Below, piece after piece: positions 52,743 to 63,625 of a stretch of DNA of 64,000 nucleotides. The notes below the pieces were generated by a model. The model did no database searches. It saw only the letters and a list, made by a program, of their open reading frames with translations, and was not told the DNA's origin. The stretch is from Glandiceps talaboti. Lineage: Eukaryota > Hemichordata > Enteropneusta > Spengelidae. Each line of letters opens with the position of its first letter. Position 1 is the first letter of the stretch. A program made the translations under genes and the position numbers. The stretch is taken from assembly GCF_964340395.1 (NCBI RefSeq), contig NC_135549.1, forward strand, positions 12,288,842 through 12,352,841, read 5' to 3'.

Positions 52743-54254
52743 AAGGATGGTAGAGTCGAACTACAGCAAGAATCGATAAACAATTGTCAAGGACTGGCCC
52801 ATTTCAAAGAACATTAGGGGAATCCAAAGATTCTTAGGCTTTGCCAACTATCATCATGTCTTCATTAAAGATTTAGCCAAAATGGCCATTCCATTGTATT
52901 GTTTGACAGGCGAGAAACCACTCAGTTGGGGCTAGGAGCATAATGATGCTTTTGAACAAATCAAATTGGCACTATCTTCGGCCCCCATAATAACTCTCGC
53001 CAACCGTCATGATCCATTTATTCTGGACAATGATGCTTCAGATTTTGCCATAGGTGCAGAACTTATTCAGGTTGGGATGGAAAGTTTCATATGGCAGCTT
53101 TCCCTTGACCGCTGAACAGAGGCGTTACTGCACTACTAGGAAAGAACTACTTGCAGTGATCAGGTTTACTTGGCAATTTAAACCATACTTGTTTGTCAAC
53201 TACTTCCCGTGAGAACAGACACTAATAGTTTAACATGGTTACTGCGCTTCAAGGAGCCACATGGCCAAATAGCCAGATGGCTGGAAGAATTGAGTCAAGT
53301 ATCTCTTAACTGTTCAACATTGCCCGGGTAGAAAGCATGTCAATGCTGATGCTCTCTCCCGCATGTACCATGACGACCCTTGTCCAGAATTTTCATTTCA
53401 AGTGAAACCAGATAATCTTCCTTGTGGTGGATGCCTGTACTGCACTATAGCTCACCATAATTGGTATTAATTCCAGGAAGAAGTAGATGATGTGATCCCT
53501 CTTGCAGCAGCGTCCCCTTGGAAGAAGATCTTAATGAACCTAAGTATGAGTTGGCAAGGCCTATACAAGATTCTGTCACTTCTCAGGTAGGTAAGGGTGT
53601 CCATAACCATCATCCACTCTGGCCATGGGAGCCTGAACTGAAAGTTAATTAGAACCCTGGGAACACCTCAAAACCCAATGATATGTTATACCTGATATTG
53701 GCATAATGAAAATATCTGAACCATGCCTCCGACTTTGTGTAGTCACCAGGAATAGGGGAAAACACTGGTATATCATTTCTGGGGTATCAGGATGTTGATA
53801 TTGAGGAGGCCCAGGGGAAAGACCCAAATTTACAAGACTTACCACAATGGTAAGGACATCTTTTTGGCTTCCCCTTCAAGGAAATATTATTGGATAAATA
53901 GATACCATTTTTAGCTAGACGGTGGGGTTATATGGAAAAATGGAATTGATGGCAATCTTGCAGTTCTGGTTGTCCCGGGAGCTATGCAGACCAAAGTTAT
54001 TACATTACACCTTGATATTCCGGCTGCTGGAATTTGGATGGGCTCCAATTCTGCAAAGGTTCCCACTTAGCCCACCAAACTCCCCTGCAGTGTTGGTTCA
54101 TTGTAGGGTAATATTGGCACTCTAGTTGTTTCTTACTGATGAGCAAAGGACAGCATTTGCAACCACGTTTGGTGAGTCTGTTTCAATTGGTCAACTGGTG
54201 AGAATGGCTGTTCCACCTTCTGTAATGTCACAGTGAGGGGCCCAACCATGATCT

Positions 54255-55170
54255 GTGCGGTATACACCTCCAGTAGAGGGAGAGTGGAGTGCACAGTCGA
54301 ATGTGGTGGAGCAATTTATACCAGCTCCCCCTTCACAGGGTGTAGGTATGACCAGACAAAGTTTGAGGGGTTCGTTGCCACCTGCACGACTGAGAGTGTC
54401 TGATTCACATTTTCATTTTGATCGTATTCTGTCAGCCTGGCGGACTGGTCAGCGTCGCCCCTCTAGCTCTGATGAGGTAATCTTGGCATCCTCAATACCT
54501 GAGCTAAAACATAAGGTAGAGGTATTGGGTGGTGTCGAGGTTTACTGTGACCCTGGTTCATACCCAACTCTTCCTTCCGCCAACAACCATTGGAAGGTAG
54601 CATCCTAAGCATGCAGGCAGGATGACACCCCAGTCATTCCATCGACTCAAGGAACTGGTCAATCACCCCATGTGGCAGCTTTAGGGGAGGTTGGGCTAGA
54701 CTGGTCTGTAGCTAAAACAAAATGGAAGGATCAGGATGTCATCCTATGCCAGGCATTGCAATTGTGCACACCAGGAAAACCCTTAGTTCTACACCTCCTT
54801 GGAGCAAGTGGGGATGTATGTGTGAAAGGACCAAGCCAGAGGGCCCTACAATTAGTCAAGATCCACAGTGACTTGGACAAACCCATACACATCCGCTGTT
54901 TCCTGGGCTCACCAGCATTGGTGGGACAGTGGACTGAGGTGTTCCCTCACTGCTACTTTGGTTACACAGCCATGGTAAGCAGATTCTCCCCTTCAGAAGT
55001 TGGCCCTCATGGTGGTGCCAGGGAATGGCCTCCTCATAGAGACTAATTCGCCATACCTCCCTGTACTGGGTAATCCAAGGCTAAACACTCCTATTTGTAT
55101 TGGAGATGTGGCCGCCTTGGTAGCCGACTGCGTGGGCTCACACTTGCACAAGTGCTAGAACTCACGGTGA
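54255..55170 (+). pseudogene. TatD-family metal-dependent hydrolase-like frame inside the LTR element
   Basis: Two adjacent plus frames (54255-54608 and 54672-55046), continuing in a shifted frame to about 55170, carry TatD nuclease landmarks in the right order: VSDSHFHFDRIL (metal-binding HxH near the start), AALGEVGLDWS (the GEIGLD box), GKPLVLHLLG and KPIHIRCFLG (His-containing strands), and ETNSPYLP near the C-terminus. The family's ETDSPY Asp is Asn here. At least one stop (about 54606) and a frame shift break it, so it is non-functional as read. It lies between the integrase remnant and the right LTR on the same strand, suggesting it was carried by the element. Position is observed; origin is inference. 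Confidence 0.72.
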
Positions 55171-55809
55171 GGAACACCAAGGTAGAGCGAAGGTAGCCCC
55201 TCTATTCCACCAGTGGGGAAAGTTGGGCTTATGGCAATGGCAGCGAGCAAGCGAGCCTCTGTATTCCACCAGAGGGGAAATCGAGGTTTCCAGCACCCTG
55301 GACTGACAAAATGGGTCCTGTCAGTTTATTTTTTAAGTTGAACATAGTTAATAAAATATTTTGAGGTTATGTCTACAAATAATACCAAACCATACAGTTC
55401 TAGATAGTAAAAAATATATATATAGTTAAATTTAGGGGATGGACTAGGCCTAGGTAATAAGATGTGTCAGAGGAATAGCCCCCCCCCCCCCCCATTGTGC
55501 CTTCTTCATCAGGATTGGGGAGAATGTGGTATTTGTCAACTACCATTCAGCCTGCAACAGTATGATGCAGATGTCAGCCAGGTGGCGGATGGCGCCCTCT
55601 TCTTCAGAACAACGCCATCCAGATCGACAAATGCAAATACCGGCACTCGCAGCTTGGACAGCAAAGGATAAACAAGTAGGTATTTGCTCTAAGGTGTGAC
55701 ATTTGTGTGTGGTAATTAATGTGCAAATTGGTGTGACTAAATATATATTGGTTGGGCTACAAGCCGTGTTATCTAAAGTAAGTTTACCCCAAAAGGGAAA
55801 TTACTTCAT

Positions 55810-56045
55810 AGTCACAGGCTGAAATACATATTAAAGTCGTGAAGTTTATTACCGATACTACGGACATTTTGATAATAAAGTCTAATGTTAGATGATTTGG
55901 TTCCCTGGGCAACAGGTGTATGCTCTGTTCGTTCGCCGAGAATGTTCGATAAATTCGCATTGTCGCAAGCATTTGAAGTGTTCGATAAATTAGTGTCAAG
56001 CGCAACGGGGTCTGTGGTACTGTCAGTAGAAATATTCATTTCAGC
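55810..56045 (-). mobile_element. LINE (CR1/L2-like), 5' part of the endonuclease ORF
   Basis: The minus frame from the ATG at 56039 reaches LYYQNVRSIGNKLHDF, the usual start of an APE-type endonuclease in CR1/L2/Jockey-like LINEs, and breaks off where the LTR element begins. The continuation (YTWDIISLTETW) resumes at about 50061. Sequence on the minus strand before 56039 may be its 5' UTR. Confidence 0.75.
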
Positions 56046-56825
56046 GAAAAATTATTTCATCGCGTATAATAAATTATGTCATCGGATTTGGTCAGTTTCA
56101 AGTTACTCATGTGACGATGTCCTTTCATAGTTTTGTGATCGATTCACAGGACAGTGTCTTCCGGGTTTTGTGTCGTCACGCAGTCACAATTATTTCAATT
56201 CCTATACATTTCATATATATAACATATTATCCACAGTTTATTGCCTGGCTAGACAAAATATCTCTTTGATGTAACAGTTGTAAATCTTCTCGCGCCAAAA
56301 CGCGCCAAAGGTTTACCTTCACAATAATTATGTATTCCTTGGTAGGAATACTCCAGGACCTAACTGTACTGTCGACTTATTGATTGGCGCTGATGGAGTT
56401 AAATTTTGTTCTGTAATACAGGGAGGGACAGTCGACTGTGAACGATTTCATGAATTTGACGAGAGAAAATGAACAGATACTTGTCTCTGGTGATACTATC
56501 ATAGTAGACATTTAAAATGCGACAAATTCATCATCATGAAGTCGAACGTTCAGTTCACATTGTACTCGATGAAGTTTGACTCAGACTTGAAATTGCTTTT
56601 GAGTTTGACTCAGACTTGAAATTGCTTTCCCTTTGCGACTTACTCATCGAATTTTAATTCGACTTAAAACTTTATTGAAGTGCGACTATTATAGACTTCA
56701 TGACAATTTACCGACGGCTGTATATGATGCCATCAATTAAATCATACTGCACGATAATGGTAGTTTTATAGAAATACCGGTTATTACAGATGTAATAAAC
56801 AAGTGTAGAGTTTACTAATCGAACC
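56046..56825. other. Unassigned DNA between the LINE and duplication unit 2
   Basis: No gene. A short tandem duplication of gagtttgactcagacttgaa lies at about 56570-56625. Part may be the LINE 5' UTR (minus strand). Confidence 0.45.
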
Positions 56826-56918
56826 CAATGAATGAATGAATGAATGCATGAATGAATGAATGAATGAATGAATGAATGAATGAATGCATGAATGAATGAA
56901 TGAATGAATGAATGAATG
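56826..56918. repeat. (TGAA)n array with TGCA variants
   Basis: About 23 tetramers, mostly tgaa with two tgca substitutions, just outside the start of duplication unit 2. Confidence 0.95.
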
Positions 56919-58733
56919 TGCAGATAAGTAAAGACAGTTTGATGTTCACCTCCTTGTAAATTGTTGTTATTGGGTCATTTGTCTTATCTGTAAATGCATC
57001 AAAACTACACGCAAAGTCTAACAATATTAGTAAAGATGTTTGTCACGCCAGATGATTAAATATTACAATGTTAATGAGTTTTTTGTCGGAACAGGCGACG
57101 TTTTGTTTCAGGTTTTCATTGTGTGTATATATATATTCATGTTCAAGTTTCACGTAATATTGTACTCGTGTCCTGCATGGTAACTTATGGCTTTACTTTG
57201 CCCTGTTTTCAGGTCAATCAGTCCTTTCTTTACCTTCACAATTATATCGTTACGGTATTTCATTGTATATGTTTGAGTATTTATTTATTGCAAAGTTTGT
57301 GTTCTTAGGTTTCTCAAAATTGCACTCGTGATCAGTGCAGCAACATGAGACGTTACTTTGAACTATTTTCAGACAGAGACCAATAACTTTGCAATTATAC
57401 CAATTCTTTACCAACCAGACAAGGCAGTCTGATGTTTGTTGGATAGTTAATTTTGATAATAACATGAATAAATCTTAGGGATATATGGTAGGGGTATGCG
57501 GCCAATGCCAGAACCCATTTTTAGACCAATTTGACAAAAAAAATCAATATTCCTAATTAGATCAGAAAGTTGTTTTTGATGTTTAAAAACGTCCCATTTT
57601 TTCTCAGGCGCCCTGCCGTAAAATCTGCTTGTTCCCTTAATGAGTATATACGCAAGAATATAGATACTAGTATTCATTTAAGTTTGTATTGTTTTAAAAG
57701 GAAAACAACCTTACTACGTTTCCGACCAATGTAGCAAACTACAGGTCTCTGTACTGCACCGTCTGAAACTTTATATTTCGCTGCTTCAGCACTATATGTG
57801 CCCTGACTTGCAAGAATGTTTTCGACTTGAACAAAATCGGCGTGAAACAACATATAATATCCCAAACCTGTGTTTGCAACTGTACAATTGCAAAAAAAAC
57901 TATATACAACATTTCCAAACGATTTGTTAATGTTTGCTCAAACTGTTTAACCATACCTTTTAGAGTAACAAAATTTCAGATCAAATAATAACTTCATGAG
58001 ACTGACATGAATACAAATATATGTTTTACTCAAATCTTTATCAATTCCGTTTACGAATGAAAATCGATATGATATAGTTAGGGCGCCCTCACACTCGACC
58101 TGAGATCAGTTTACATTTATGTATTGATTATTTCCCATTCAGTCATCAATCAAATCAGATACGAACGGTTATGAATTAGCAATCGGTATTATGGACATAA
58201 TAAATTACTAGAAACTGCATGCAAGAGTTAACGATTGATTTCTTTAGTGTGTAATTCGTAATATACCTTATTTATACTTTTCTTCATTTCATGGTGTCGG
58301 ACTCATTTCTTTGAATGTGAAACATCATAGCCACCTTCCGGTGGATACCTTCTGACATTTCAAAATCGACATAACTTGAGGATTACACCAACACAGTTAA
58401 AGTGCACTATTGTGTAGTTAAATACCAAACCCTTTCCACGTCATGATTTGTACATGAACTTCAAATCTTGACTAATTGTTAATACTTCTAGTGTAGTTGG
58501 CGATGAACATGTCAGGTAATCACGTGACTTACTCCCAAAAAAACATCATTCTTCTTCTTTTAGAATTAGTCAGCTGATAAAATAAAACATTCAAAATTCA
58601 CAAATGACGTCACCAATATCATTCTCTGCTTACTTTCTAAAACTGGGAGTAGTGGAGAATGAATTAAAATCAATAATATACCAATTTCCCTTTCAGTTGA
58701 TAACGAATTCGGTAAAAAGACGAATGATAAAAA

Positions 58734-61700
58734 ATGAAGACTACTACTGGGAATCGTATTATGTGGAAATTCAAACTCATCCTCTTAATACTACTGATTG
58801 TGGGATTGAATTTAATGTTATACTGGGAATTGATCAGACAACCAGACTTGTCAATAAGTCACAGTAAGTATATGGCGACATACGAATTCATTTATCTAGT
58901 ATAAGGGAGCCTTTGGTCCGGGGTAATCTAATCAGGCACGGGTTGTTGTGTAAAACATGACCTTCCCCCGATTCCATCGGGCTAAAAGTGACCATCCCCC
59001 AATAACTTTTTCTAAAAACATGACCCCCTCCCCCTATTACAAAAACGTGGTTTAAATGCTGTCAAACATGGAGAAGGATACTAGTCCCAGAATCAATGGT
59101 TTAAAGGACTCAATTCAACTTATAGATTGCTTATAGATTGCTTTTAAATTTGTACTTTAAATGATAATGTTTCCTTCTTTTTTTCTTGCCATTGTTGTGT
59201 GTCTGCTGTTGCAGCTTTATTAGACTCGTACATTTGTAACTTTTGTCCTATGAGCTGGTGGTATTATTATTGTTGTTATTATTATTGCTATTGTTTATTT
59301 CCCAACTACTACCACCAGTGAATTTGTGTGAAAGCACTGTATTAGTCAATACCTGTGTTTGGATTTCATTGGCTGATGAGCTGAAAGCCCGAACGTCAAT
59401 TCTCCAGCACTAGTTGGGCACTCTCCCGACACTGTCGTGACCGATGTCCACATATATCTCTACAACATTATCCTTAATATCTTACCAGCCTGTTCCCATC
59501 TAAGCCTAACTCATGTGAGACCCACTTCTCTCCTCACATCACAACTGACGATTAATTCACTACATAGTTGTCATCAGCGATTTTACTGACATGGTCTGAT
59601 ATTATGTACATATCTTTTTGAATATTTTTATGTTCCATAAAGATGATATAACAAATGTTGAGTGTAATTTATTCCCAAAGTTTACATTTAGCTGTTATCA
59701 GCTAGTTTACTAAGTTACACATCAGTTTTTAATTGCTCAGCCATGCTTCGATCCAAACATTATGTGGAAAGATTCGTTTACCGAGTTTTTTATTTCTCAG
59801 TACTCACAGAACTTGACAAAAAATGAATCATTTCGTATGGGAGTCGACAGTATTGTGTAGGAAAATAATGCCTTTTGAATATGTTTTTTCAATAGTAACA
59901 ACTAACGAGGATGGAAAGTCATCCCGTATAGAAGAGATATCAGCTACCATCCACGACACATTAGCAGAGGTACGTAAAGTCAGTAACTGTGCACGTAACG
60001 ATTTGAGATGATGACGTCAAGATATCTGTACAGTATATATATGAAGTAGCATGTAAAGTCAGTAACTGTACACGTAACGATTTGAGATGACGTATCTGTA
60101 CAGTATACATAGGAAGTAGTACGTAAAGTCAGTAACTACACGTAACGATTTGAGATGACGTCACCGTATCTGTACAGTATACATAGGAAGTAGTACGTAA
60201 AGTCAGTAACTGTACACGTAACGATTTGAGATGACGTCACGGTATCTGTACAGTATACATAGGAAGTAGTTCGTAAAGTCAGTAACTGTACACGTAACGA
60301 TTTGAGATGACGTCACGGTATCTGTACAGTACACATAGGAAGTAGTACGTAAAGTCAGTAACTGTACATGTACACGTAACGATTTGAGATGACGTCAAGA
60401 TATCTGTACAGTATACATAGGAAGTAGTACGTAAAGTCAGTAACTGTACACGTAACTATTTGAGATGACGTCACCGTATCTATACAGTATACATAGGAAG
60501 TAGTACGTAAAGTCAGTAACTACACGTAACGATTTGAGATGACGTCAAGATATCTGTACAGTATACATAGGAAATGGTACGTAAAGTCAGTAACTGTACA
60601 CGTAATGATTTGAGATGACATAGACATATCTGTACAGGTTTTTTTTACCTTGATCTAATTAGCAGCACTGAAGGTCAGACACCTAAAGACTACACAGGTG
60701 TTCTATCGACATTTCCTGGACCGAGGTCAACAACATCCCCGCTCCAGGACATTATCCCCAATATCTTACCACACGGTTACCCCTTCTCTCCTCTAAGACC
60801 CACTCCTCTCCTCACACCATCGCTAACAATTGGTTGCCAGCTGTGATTCCAGTGATATGTTCTGATATTATGGAAAAACGGTGACTTTGGTTGGGTGTGG
60901 CAGTGGTGGCAATGGTAGATGCTACAATCATACGATAATTCATGCAAAGATTGATAATGACAGAAGTCAAAGTAAAACATGACTCGCCGGCCATTATTTC
61001 CTTTTCTAAAATGTGAGCCTCCGCCAAGAACCAATTTGTAACATCCACCCCAATGACCTCGGCCCTCCCCCACTTGTAATTATTGGAAAATCCCTTAAAA
61101 ACGTGTTTGTGTCCTTGTGATGTATACTGTTCTTGTGATATTCATACCAAATCTTAGAAAAGTTATGAAATGTGTCTCTTGGGTATTTTTTACTTCACCG
61201 TCATCGTCTCAATTTAAAAGCACAGCATTTCTCACAAAATTAATTGAAACTGCAACCGTGAAAAACACACTTTGCATTAGTTTGTGATGTTGGCATGATC
61301 CCACCGCTGCCACCGGTTCCAAATCATATTGCTACCACATTCCACCACTGCAAAGCAATATAGCATATCAGTGAAATGTAGTGAATTAACTGTTAGTTGT
61401 GGTGTGAGGAGAGGAGCGGGTCTCACAATAGTAAAAGGGCCAGCATGGCGAGATATTGGGAATAATGTGGTGGAGTAGAGATAATGACCTTAGCCTGAGG
61501 TGTGATCATCTAGTCTTTAGGAGTTCTGGCCTTCAGCTCAGCCAATTAGATCCAAACATTCATTTAATACAACACAATCTCACTGTCGTGGTAATAGCGG
61601 GAAACAACAAATGCATTCAAAACCAATCAAAATGGTGGGATCTTTACTACAGAAAAATTCCCTGTCTCTGGTGGGATTCGAACCCAAGAACTCCTGACTA

Positions 61701-62675
61701 GCAACCGTGAGCTCTAACAACTATATGCCATTGAGAGGCGGTGTTAAGAAATGTTTTTCATTGAAATATCTAAACAGATGTTTTTATTTCATTCCATAGG
61801 AAAGGTATATCGAAGATGAACAAAGGAAACGACGGTCCCTTATACATAAGCTATGTGAACAATACCAGGTACAAGCCACACTGGACAGAATATCAAGTAC
61901 AAATTTAGACCATTTACTGGTGGATGATACGCACAAACTTATCTATTGTTACGTCCCAAAAGTGGCGTGTACAAATTGGAAGAAAATTTTAGTCTTTCTG
62001 AATGATAAAGATCTTAAATACGCACACGTAGAAGATGTCTTGCCTTTCGATACCCATCATTATGCGAACACGCGCAAACTAAGCGACTACTCGTACCACG
62101 AAATGAAGAAACGTTTAAAAAGTTATGTTAAATTCATCTTTGTCCGTGATCCAATGGAGAGATTGGTATCAGCTTATTTAAACAAATTCACCAAGCAATA
62201 TAACGGCAGTGGAGAATTCCAAAAACTCTATGGCAGCCAAATTATCAGTCGTTTCCGAAAAAATCCAACGGACGAGGCACTGCGAAATGGGGATGATGTC
62301 ACTTTCAAAGAGTTTGTACAGTATGTTGCGGACTCTGAAACACTCCGAGATGGCCCTAATGCACAAAACGAACATTGGAGACAATATTACCACCTCTGTC
62401 ATCCTTGTGTAATCAGTTATGACGTTATTGGGCATTATGAGACTCTTATGGAAGACGCTCTACATCTTCTGAAGATGGCCAAATTAGACAACCTCGTCAC
62501 TTTTCCTGCTCCTCTACCGAACCAAGGACAGACAAAGCTATTCATGCCTGACTATTACAAACAACTTTCAAAATACGACGTGGCCGCATTTTGGCGCATA
62601 TTTGCTGTTGATTACTTTTTGTTTGGTTATCCCAGTCCAAAAACCTACCACGAACAGACACAGCAAGACGGTTAA
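58734..62675 (+). CDS. Carbohydrate sulfotransferase (CHST8-14 type, Sulfotransfer_2), copy 2
   Basis: Coding exons 58734-58863, 59896-59969 and 61800-62675 (stop TAA); exon lengths are identical to copy 1 (130, 74 and 876 nt), giving 359 residues. Membrane anchor FKLILLILLIVGLNLMLYW; 5'-phosphosulfate loop YVPKVACTNWKK, the family consensus with Asn; 3'-phosphate loop FVRDPMERLVSAYLNKF with the usual Asp (copy 1 has Glu). Over the last 251 residues I count 24 differences from copy 1, with no stop or frame shift in either, so both are probably under constraint. Predicted Golgi lumenal enzyme using PAPS; acceptor unknown. Intron 2 is longer than in copy 1 because of the repeat expansion and SINE insertions. 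Confidence 0.93.
59320..59590 (+). mobile_element. SINE-derived fragment (unit 2)
   Basis: Paralogue of the fragment at 44940-45190, in sulfotransferase intron 1. It shares the tttggatttcattggctgat and ctctcctcacatcacaac segments with the SINE at 61376. Confidence 0.5.
59970..60640 (+). repeat. 76-bp repeat array starting at the exon-2 donor (copy 2)
   Basis: About nine units, the first starting at the donor (GCAGAG|gtacgtaaag). TGACGTCA is intact in seven units (near 60012, 60153, 60229, 60308, 60389, 60464 and 60539) and lost in two (near 60087 and 60616). The array has expanded about two-fold relative to copy 1. Confidence 0.9.
60661..60845 (+). mobile_element. SINE-family body fragment
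   Basis: Carries cccaatatcttaccaca and agacccactcctctcctcac, shared with the fragments at 45140 and 59515 and, inverted, with 61380-61440. No tRNA-like head. Confidence 0.45.
61376..61742 (-). mobile_element. tRNA-derived SINE
   Basis: On the minus strand, from 61742, a tRNA-like head is visible: an A-box-like part (tatagttgttagagctcacg) and a B box gggttcgaatccc (61672-61684). A ~280-bp body follows, shared with the other fragments in both sulfotransferase introns and ending near the ggagaggagcgggtctcac block. The head is too altered for a working tRNA. It sits in intron 2 of copy 2, antisense to the gene. Confidence 0.7.
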
Positions 62676-63177
62676 CATAGGGCCCGTGGGACGATGTATA
62701 GAAATATTGAACACAACTCTTTGAGAGATGGTTTCTGTTTTACTTCTTCGGTTGGATTGATTGTGACAATTAGGGTACACCCGTCAACATTTGACACAAA
62801 ATAATAACGAAGAACGGCGAAAATTAAATGTGACTCATTACACAGGGGTCTAAAAATTCGTCAAATTGATACATGCACTGGGCTTCATGACCAATACAAA
62901 GACTATTTTTGAACTTTTTTCTTCCAAAAATAATACAGATATAGTGTTTGCGTTGTTGTTATTTCATTAAATGTCTCAAAAGATGTCGTAGCCATTATTT
63001 GCATATAAGAACATCCGGGATACTTGCCTGGCAGGTGAAGGTCATATTTTTCGAGGTCTAATATGAGAGGAAAAGCAGGACCCCGTCAAATATTTCGATT
63101 TTATGCAAAAAGAGTTTTGCCAATCTATCTCAATGAAAATCAGCACAATTACACAAAATAAACCTTTCCCACCATAG

Positions 63178-63243
63178 TCTCAGTTTGGGATGGTCTCGTA
63201 GGCAGAGTCCCCAGCGACGGGAGGCTGGGTAACCGAGACTATT
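63178..63243. mobile_element. 66-bp mini-element with short inverted ends
   Basis: Present in unit 2 and absent at the orthologous point of unit 1 (about 47711). It is flanked by cccaccatag (63168-63177) and cccatcatag (63244-63253), a 10-bp near-perfect duplication of the unit 1 empty site cccatcatag. Ends agtctcagtt and aaccgagact are inverted with one mismatch. Confidence 0.65.
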
Positions 63244-63625
63244 CCCATCATAGAAATATTAAAGTGGCATATAATGAAACAATTGCAGCCTTGACTGAAA
63301 GATCAGCCGTTGTGGGCGCTCTTTACATCTCTTGCCACAAGGCCAGGGGAGGGACGATAAGGACAGCCTGGGCGATATATTTTACAGTCTAATTACAGCC
63401 CTGGTATGGTTCAGTAAGTCCATTCAGGATGTTATCCGCCCTCCATGTTTTGGCACGCATAACAATGCATACACATTAGATATTTTACATTTCAGAATTA
63501 TAATTGTTATTTTCTGATGTCTGCAGTAAAAGCTAAGTTGGCGTTGTTATATGCTCTAATGTTCATACATGATACAAGTCAAGTTGTACTTTTCCAACTC
63601 TCTCCATTGTTCACCCTAGCACAGA

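Larger units (their letters stand above)
50062..55809 (+). mobile_element. Ty3/Gypsy-type LTR retrotransposon, degenerate, inserted in the LINE
   Basis: Direct repeats of about 270 bp bound the element: 50062-50331 and 55541-55809, both from gtatttgtcaac to aaattacttca. Plus-strand Pol order is visible: reverse transcriptase (about 51809-52410, with IDYRPLNQNT, DANSAYWQVK, MPFGLCNASSTFSRVM and FLDDIL), connection and RNase H-like part (about 52742-53400, with FLGFANYHH), and the N-terminal zinc-finger part of integrase (about 53900-54060). The frame is broken by stops, indels and a 330-bp insert. Most of integrase is missing; gag was not recognised. A TatD-like frame precedes the right LTR. 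Confidence 0.82.
56958..63625 (+). repeat. Segmental duplication, unit 2
   Basis: Paralogous to 40337-48245 in the same orientation, with the same block order. It lacks the 41759-43647 segment, has a longer CRE-repeat array, carries SINE copies in sulfotransferase intron 2, and has a 66-bp insert at 63178 with a 10-bp flanking duplication that unit 1 lacks. Confidence 0.9.

Noticed and set aside
52557-52817. 86-codon plus frame within the Gypsy element
   Set aside because: Runs through the CGCA/TGCA microsatellite of an inserted fragment; the Ala/Arg/Thr/His pattern is the repeat.
61660-61742. Possible tRNA gene from the gggttcgaatccc B box
   Set aside because: The acceptor stem and anticodon arm do not form a proper cloverleaf, and a SINE body is attached; called a SINE head.
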